Shown in pieces: positions 59,856 to 64,000 of a stretch of DNA of 64,000 bases (position 1 is its first letter; the number at the start of each line of letters is the position of its first letter). Made by a program: the position numbers and the translations under genes. The DNA lies in the IMG/VR virus record IMGVR_UViG_3300007352_000001, positions 62,001-126,000 of that record. One strand, 5' to 3'. Source of the stretch: a virus. A model generated the notes under the pieces. The model was not told where the DNA came from, ran no database searches, and saw nothing but the letters and a program-made list of their open reading frames with translations.

Positions 59856-60095
59856 TCAGCTCCTCCTTCTGCGGCTCGAATCTCCAAGATCATCCTCGGC
59901 CTCTCCTATCCCGTGTTGAATGCTGTCCTCAGCCATCTGCCACGCCATGGCGCGCATTGACACCGTAGCATGCTGGACCGGCATGCGAGCGGCTTTACAG
60001 AGATCCGTCAAGTGCTCGCGATAGAACCGTTCCAGGACCTGGCGGCGTCCCACTCGTCGACGCCGCCAGGTCCAGAGTTGTTGGAGCCACTTCAC
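59856..60095 (-). CDS. Small basic helical protein
   Basis: 79 residues from GTG 60095 (GTGA overlap with the previous gene). Arg-rich N-terminus (WRRRRVGRRQVLERFYREH) and an acidic C-terminus. No family recognised. Confidence 0.48.
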   Translation of the reverse strand: MKWLQQLWTWRRRRVGRRQVLERFYREHLTDLCKAARMPVQHATVSMRAMAWQMAEDSIQHGIGEAEDDLGDSSRRRRS

Positions 60096-60769
60096 GCGCC
60101 GGAAGAACTGTTCGCGGCGAGTGATGGGCTGTGTGCGTCCGTGGCCGGCAGCGGCTGCGTACTCTGCCCCGCGTCCACTGCTGGCGAGAACGTAGGGTCC
60201 AGTGCCGGCGGCGCGCTCTCCTGATCGCGCGTGTCAGGGGTGTCGGTGGCCGCGGGATCCGCTGGCTTCGGTGCCTCGACGATCTTTCCGTTCACCTTCG
60301 GCGCGTAGAGGTTGCTGACCACGTACACGCCCTTGCGCTCGATCACGACCTCGCCCGCTTCGACCATGCGGTAGAAGGTCCCCTTGACGACGTTCATGTC
60401 ACGCAGCCCCATGCCGAAGTGCTTCAGCTCGTCGGTAGTGAAGCGCTTCTTGCCGTCGGCCGCTTCCGTCATCCCGTCCATCCAGGTGCGAAGCTGCCCC
60501 AGGTACGGACGCTCGGCGTACGGCATGCCGCGGCTGAACTTGCGGCTCGTCTTGCGCGTGCCCGGTGGTGCGCTGGCACGCGGTGCCGGCGACGCTGCGG
60601 CCGTACTCGGTGTCCCGCCGATCAGCGCCTGCATCTCATCGAGGCACTCTTGCGCCTTCGCGCGGTGCCCGGCAGCGATGAGGTCGTGCTCTTCTGCCTT
60701 GAGCGTGTGCTGCTGTAGCTCGCGAGAGAGCTTCTCGATCCTCGCCGCGCGCTCGCTTCCCTCAGCCAT
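60092..60769 (-). CDS. Coiled-coil protein with winged-helix-like domain
   Basis: 225 residues from ATG 60769. Residues 1-50 form a coiled coil (ARIEKLSRELQQHTLKAEEH). After a Ser/Pro linker, residues 95-165 (LGQLRTWMDGMTEAADGKKR, VVKGTFYRMVEAGEVVIERK, GVYVVS) look like a winged helix. The C-terminus is disordered and Pro/Ala-rich. A DNA-binding role is inference. A hairpin covers the leader. Confidence 0.55.
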   Translation of the reverse strand: MAEGSERAARIEKLSRELQQHTLKAEEHDLIAAGHRAKAQECLDEMQALIGGTPSTAAASPAPRASAPPGTRKTSRKFSRGMPYAERPYLGQLRTWMDGMTEAADGKKRFTTDELKHFGMGLRDMNVVKGTFYRMVEAGEVVIERKGVYVVSNLYAPKVNGKIVEAPKPADPAATDTPDTRDQESAPPALDPTFSPAVDAGQSTQPLPATDAHSPSLAANSSSGA

Positions 60770-60778
60770 GTCTCTACC

Positions 60779-60798
60779 CCCCACGTGAAAGTGTGGGG
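60779..60798 (-). promoter_or_regulatory. Leader hairpin overlapping ribosome binding site
   Basis: On the reverse strand CCCCAC (60798-60793) pairs with GTGGGG (60784-60779), 6 bp with an 8-base loop. The right arm runs into the G-rich ribosome binding region ten bases before the ATG, so folding could block translation. Confidence 0.4.
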
Positions 60799-60829
60799 CA
60801 CCATAGCGCACGCGGACGGAGATTGTAAA

Positions 60830-61234
60830 TCAGTGCGGATGGGCGATGAAGATGTAGACCTTGATCCGTCGCCAGCTCGCCTTCCCTGTGCCGGAAGTGG
60901 TGTGCACCGTCCTGGACGTGCGGATGACGTCGAAGGTTACGCCGATGAGACGGTGAACTTGGTGAAGGATCTCACGGAGGCGGTTCAGCGGCAACGAGAT
61001 GGTGAAGTGCCGGGTGCTCCATTCAGCGTGGTGCCCATTGCGTGCGCGCACGGCGCAGGCGGCGATCCCACCCGCCGCGTGCGCGCAATACGGATCGTCC
61101 GTGAACATCTCCGCGAAGCGGCGAACGAACATGGTATCGCCCAAAGAGAAGTCGCCCACCTTCGCGACGAATGGCGGCTGCTCGTAGTACCGCCACCGTC
61201 GCGTGCGAGCAGTTGGGATTTGCCCGCGTCTCAC
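60830..61234 (-). CDS. Hypothetical basic protein
   Basis: 134 residues from GTG 61234, overlapping the upstream stop. EQPPFVAKVGDFSLGDTMFV then STRHFTISLPLNRLREILHQ. Looks like a small alpha/beta domain; no family recognised. Confidence 0.48.
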   Translation of the reverse strand: MRRGQIPTARTRRWRYYEQPPFVAKVGDFSLGDTMFVRRFAEMFTDDPYCAHAAGGIAACAVRARNGHHAEWSTRHFTISLPLNRLREILHQVHRLIGVTFDVIRTSRTVHTTSGTGKASWRRIKVYIFIAHPH

Positions 61235-61749
61235 TTCTCCATCAGCTTCCTGATCGCATCGACGATCTGCTCACCGACCTGCAACGCTCGTGCGTGCTCA
61301 GGATTCGCCGTGTCTGCCGGGTTCTGCAGCTGCTCGATCACCACCTTCCACCGCTCGGCTGGGCTGGCTGGCGCGTAGCCAGCCTTCGCCAGCGCTTGCA
61401 GCTCGTCGCGGTACCCGTCAGGAACGGAGAACGCGACCGTGGCGTACGTAGCGTCGAACGAGTCGTCGGCGTCGCGCAGGTAGTTCGGGTGCCGCGGTAG
61501 GTGGTGCGTGATGCAGCAAGCCGGGCAGCGGCACCCGAGGCCCGGCGGCGTACCGTCCTCACTGTAGTGCTCGCGGTTGCCTCCACCGTTGCGCGTGTAG
61601 AGATGGATCTCCGTGCCGTCGGGAGACAGGAAGCAGTCGCGGAACCGACCGACCGGCCACTCACCATTGTTGTGAGGATCGAGACCGAGCAGCGGGAGCA
61701 GGACCCCAGCCAGCTGATCGAACCCGAAGATCGCGTTGTACATGCTCAT
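61231..61749 (-). CDS. Conserved phage hypothetical protein (MSMYN type)
   Basis: 172 residues from ATG 61749 (overlap with the upstream gene). SMYNAIFGFDQLAGVLLPLL, then GRFRDCFLSPDGTEIHLYTR and NGGGNREHYSEDG match a common phage family with MxMYNxLFG and RxGGGNRxxY blocks. CRCPACC adds a Cys cluster. Function unknown. Confidence 0.65.
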   Translation of the reverse strand: MSMYNAIFGFDQLAGVLLPLLGLDPHNNGEWPVGRFRDCFLSPDGTEIHLYTRNGGGNREHYSEDGTPPGLGCRCPACCITHHLPRHPNYLRDADDSFDATYATVAFSVPDGYRDELQALAKAGYAPASPAERWKVVIEQLQNPADTANPEHARALQVGEQIVDAIRKLMEK

Positions 61750-61982
61750 GAGGTCAACACCAGGCCGTCGGCGACCATGCCCTCGGCAAGGTCGCCAGCA
61801 TAGCGGTGGTCGACCGCGAAGCCGTTGCCCAGCCACTGCCAGTCCTCCAACTGAACGTTGTCGCGCACCCAGTCGCGGGCCGCGTCGGTGTTCGGCGTGA
61901 ACAGTACGACGCTGCCGTCGTTCAGCACGGAGACGTCGGGCTCGGTCTGGGGCGGGACACTCGTCTTCTTCGTCTTCGGCAT
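61746..61982 (-). CDS. Small hypothetical protein
   Basis: 78 residues from ATG 61982 with GGAGG. VLNDGSVVLFTPNTDAARDW then VQLEDWQWLGNGFAVDHRYA. A tight beta-alpha unit seen in other phage small proteins; function unknown. A sigma-54-like motif lies 26 bases upstream. Confidence 0.6.
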   Translation of the reverse strand: MPKTKKTSVPPQTEPDVSVLNDGSVVLFTPNTDAARDWVRDNVQLEDWQWLGNGFAVDHRYAGDLAEGMVADGLVLTS

Positions 61983-62007
61983 AGGGCACCTCCTACCGGT
62001 GCAAACC

Positions 62008-62023
62008 TGCGAATCGCGTGCCA
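62008..62023 (-). promoter_or_regulatory. Sigma-54-like promoter motif, copy 4
   Basis: TGGCACGCGATTCGCA on the reverse strand, then GGTTTGCACCGGTA and a GGAGG ribosome binding site. Same core as copies 1-3. Confidence 0.6.
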
Positions 62024-62100
62024 GCACGATCGTGGTCATATCGCGATTGACCGTCAGAGATCTACAGGTTTAGTCTCACAGCCTCTCCTCCCTCCGGCCA

Positions 62101-62147
62101 GCCAATGCCCTCACGTGCTCTCGGGCGCGTGGGGGCATTGGCGTTTT
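62101..62147 (+). terminator. Strong hairpin with T-run (plus-strand orientation)
   Basis: GCCAATGCCC (62101-62110) pairs perfectly with GGGCATTGGC (62133-62142), followed by GTTTT. It forms an intrinsic terminator for + strand transcription, although the genes on both sides run on the minus strand. It may stop antisense read-through. Confidence 0.65.
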
Positions 62148-62265
62148 CAGGGCTTGACCTCGCACGAGACACGCTGCTACCAGAGGACACGACAGGGGCA
62201 ACCCAAACACACGTCGACCAACTGCACGCCGCCGTCGAGCCTCCCACTCGGCGGCGGTGCTGCAT

Positions 62266-62433
62266 TTAGGGCCGGAAAATCGGCACTGGTCGGCGGATGT
62301 CGGTGATGACACGAGCGATCTGCACGCGGTACTCCAGTTTGCACCGTGGGCACTCGATCTCGCCGCCGCCGTCGAGTAAGTGCGGCAGTTCTACGAAGGT
62401 TCCACACCAGGGGCACTCGATCTTCGTCGCCAT
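62266..62433 (-). CDS. Small zinc-ribbon protein
   Basis: 55 residues. Two Cys pairs, CPWCGTF and CPRCKLEY, form a zinc ribbon of the kind common in phages. ATG 62433 has GGAGAGA upstream. Related in layout to the 26001 gene. Confidence 0.65.
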   Translation of the reverse strand: MATKIECPWCGTFVELPHLLDGGGEIECPRCKLEYRVQIARVITDIRRPVPIFRP

Positions 62434-62638
62434 GATCTCTCCTTCTGTCCCAAAAGACGTCGGACGGGCTGTGGATCTGACACCTCACTTCTCCATACGC
62501 GGACGCGTGACGGCTTCTATGTCGGCTCCCGCGTGCCACCCCTCACCTACCTATTCCGGCCAGGAACGGGTTTTCGTGGAAGCGGCCAAAAGATTCTGGT
62601 AGGGCAGGTGGCCGAGCGAGCGTGAAAGGGGTGTGCTG
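62434..62638. promoter_or_regulatory. Divergent intergenic region before GT2 gene
   Basis: A 205-base region separating the zinc-ribbon gene from the GT2 gene. Near its end, GGCAGGTGGCCGAGCGAGCG resembles the 5' half of a type II tRNA, but no 3' half follows. I see no clear promoter box. Confidence 0.35.
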
Positions 62639-63451
62639 ATGGCGTCCGTGGCGGTGGGAATCGTCGGGTACAACGATCCTGGAATGCTTGGGCAGACGTT
62701 GGACGCCGTCATGGCGACCGTCGCGTCCGATGTGCCGGTTTTCGTCTACGACGACGCGTCGTGGGCGGCGAACGTGCGGATGATCTCGCAGCGTCCCGAG
62801 TCGAAGGTCTTCTTCGACAACCCGTGGGTGGATCCCAACAACCCGCCAGGCTTTTACCATGCGCACATCCCGAAGCTGTCGGTGATCGCGAGCCCAGTGA
62901 ACCGTGGCTCCGCGTACGGCCGCAACGAGCTGTGGCACGCCGCGGAGTTCTACGGCATCGAGCGCATGGCGACGATCGACATGGACATGCGCGTGCATCC
63001 GGGCTGGTTGGACGCGCTCATGGGCGTGATGGACCGCCACGACGACTGCGGCATCTCCACCTTCACCTACTGCAACGATCACGGCGGGCGCTTCCCGGTC
63101 ACCCCGGCCGGCCAGGACCTGAAAGTCGCCGAGACTCCGTCGATGTGTTGGCTCGTGCGGATCGCGATGCTGAACGACTGTCTCGGGCCGGACACGGTCT
63201 GGGGCATGGACACGCGAATGGAGTTGTTCTCGCACGACTCTGAGTTCTCGCAGCGGATGAAGCGCTGCTCGCGCTGGCGTCAGTATCTGAGCCCGGAGCC
63301 GCTCATCAGCGAGTTCGTTCAGCACCACAGCGTGAAGACCGGCAACAGTGTCACCTCGGCCGAGGCCGCGGCGCGGCGGGAGCGCGACTGCAAGATCTGG
63401 GGCGAGATGAACGGCAAGCGCGGCTGGGAAGACGGCAAGACCGACGTGTGA
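62639..63451 (+). CDS. GT2-family glycosyltransferase
   Basis: 270 residues; ATG 62639 with AAGGGG, six bases after a GTG. VAVGIVGYNDPGMLGQTLDA and PVFVYDDAS start a GT-A fold; IERMATIDMDMRVHPGWLDA supplies the DxD metal motif. Residues 130-200 (ISTFTYCNDHGGRF, CWLVRIAMLNDC) form the acceptor half. It likely transfers a sugar from a nucleotide donor. It begins a new + operon. Confidence 0.75.
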   Translation: MASVAVGIVGYNDPGMLGQTLDAVMATVASDVPVFVYDDASWAANVRMISQRPESKVFFDNPWVDPNNPPGFYHAHIPKLSVIASPVNRGSAYGRNELWHAAEFYGIERMATIDMDMRVHPGWLDALMGVMDRHDDCGISTFTYCNDHGGRFPVTPAGQDLKVAETPSMCWLVRIAMLNDCLGPDTVWGMDTRMELFSHDSEFSQRMKRCSRWRQYLSPEPLISEFVQHHSVKTGNSVTSAEAAARRERDCKIWGEMNGKRGWEDGKTDV

Positions 63452-63723
63452 GCCTTGTGGCCCGCCAACCCAACACCGCCGGCTGGCACCTCGTGTACAG
63501 CTCGTTCGACTCGCTGGAGAACCACCACAGCGACGCTGTGGTGCAGACCTGGGAGACTCTCTCGCTGTCGAGCCTCGCCGAGCATGCGCAGGCGCGCTCG
63601 ACCGCCACTGCGCGGTGGCGCTCCCTTCTCTCCCACCGGTACGCGGGCTGGGACGATACGCTCTACCCGCGTGACCCGAGACTCGTCTACGTCGACGATC
63701 TCGCGTTCATGAGCGGGGAATGA
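63448..63723 (+). CDS. Hypothetical protein
   Basis: 91 residues; GTG 63448 overlaps the GT2 stop (GTGTGA). WHLVYSSFDSLENHHSDAVV then LLSHRYAGWDDTLYPRDPRL. No family recognised. Overlaps the next gene at ATGA. Confidence 0.52.
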   Translation: MSLVARQPNTAGWHLVYSSFDSLENHHSDAVVQTWETLSLSSLAEHAQARSTATARWRSLLSHRYAGWDDTLYPRDPRLVYVDDLAFMSGE

Positions 63724-64000
63724 GCCGGCGCGCGATCGAGGACCGGCTCTTCAGGCCGGGGCAGGTCGGGTACGCGTCCCAGCGTTGCGGTGATTGCCGG
63801 CGACCGATCGCTGGCTTCGAGCCTCTGTACCATCGCGGCCAACGCATCTGCGTACGCTGCTATCTCCGTGCGGAGGCCGACTATTACGGCAGCGGACGCT
63901 GCGGCGGGTGCGAGCACTGCGGGTCGTTCGACTACGTGTTCACGCCGACAGCGCAGTACCCTAGCCGACCTGTCCCGATGACGTGCGAGGAGTACGAGGC
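63720..64000 (+). CDS. Zinc-binding hypothetical protein (partial, continues beyond window)
   Basis: At least 93 residues from ATG 63720 (overlap with previous stop). Cys pairs at CGDC, CVRC, CGGC and CEHCG suggest two zinc knuckles (SQRCGDCRRPIAGFEPLYHR, ICVRCYLRAEADYYGSGRC). C-terminus not seen. Confidence 0.55.
   Translation, partial: MSRRAIEDRLFRPGQVGYASQRCGDCRRPIAGFEPLYHRGQRICVRCYLRAEADYYGSGRCGGCEHCGSFDYVFTPTAQYPSRPVPMTCEEYE

Noticed and set aside
62380-62625. Plus-strand frame before the GT2 gene
   Set aside because: Low-complexity and antisense to the zinc-ribbon gene; no ribosome binding site.
62600-62628. tRNA-like start GGCAGGTGGCCGAGC
   Set aside because: No anticodon stem or 3' half follows; at most a fragment.

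Overview
The window is part of the genome of a long contractile-tailed bacteriophage, or a large prophage of one. The evidence is an ordered myovirus tail and baseplate operon on the + strand: tail tube, tail assembly chaperone with a probable frameshift, tape measure, CIS-tube/LysM-type protein, gp53-like, lytic hub, gp5-like spike, PAAR tip, gp25, gp6/J, tail protein I (gp7 position), gp8-like and a DUF4815/gp10-like protein. Eight tRNA or tRNA-like genes and a dense set of small minus-strand phage accessory genes follow. Capsid, terminase, sheath and replication genes are not in view. GC content is high. Three dockerin-like calcium repeats and long Thr-Pro linkers resemble secreted proteins I associate with Candidatus Binatota and other delta-like lineages, so such a host is possible, but this is inference only.

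Layout. 1-1313 (-): a PMT/ArnT-type membrane glycosyltransferase, cut by the window edge. 1436-36149 (+): the tail and baseplate operon, with mostly 1-4 nt stop/start overlaps. Two blocks interrupt it. The first is 10262-23213, between the hub and the spike: seven genes, six with a cleavable signal peptide and one with an N-terminal membrane anchor, carrying fibre-like beta-sandwich, LamG-like, dockerin-like and Thr-Pro segments. The second is a minus-strand insert at 26001-26817 (zinc ribbon, ribbon-helix-helix protein, tRNA-Lys, tRNA-Tyr) between gp25 and gp6. 36213-40283 (+): a GT4-GT9 fusion glycosyltransferase, a small acidic membrane protein, a TIG-domain protein, a small structural-type protein and a degenerate ATP-grasp-like protein. 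40280-43435 (-): small unknown genes plus tRNA-Asp, tRNA-Met and tRNA-Ser. 43514-46173 (+): a compact cassette of ATP-grasp ligase, nucleotidyltransferase and cyclic-phosphate-processing receiver protein. 46114-62433 (-): about 30 mostly unknown small genes, three more tRNA-like genes, a release-factor-like gene with an internal frameshift, and four copies of a sigma-54-like promoter motif. 62639-64000 (+): a GT2 glycosyltransferase and two small genes, the last running off the end.

How the genes may work together. The baseplate and tail genes build a contractile tail. The unusual part is a set of predicted secreted, Thr-Pro-rich proteins inside the tail operon, next to a membrane glycosyltransferase of the class that glycosylates translocated proteins and accompanied by two cytoplasmic glycosyltransferases. 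This fits a phage-encoded surface or envelope glycoprotein system, which is my main candidate for something undescribed. The RF1-type release factor, the odd tRNAs and the probable frameshift sites suggest the phage also adjusts translation.
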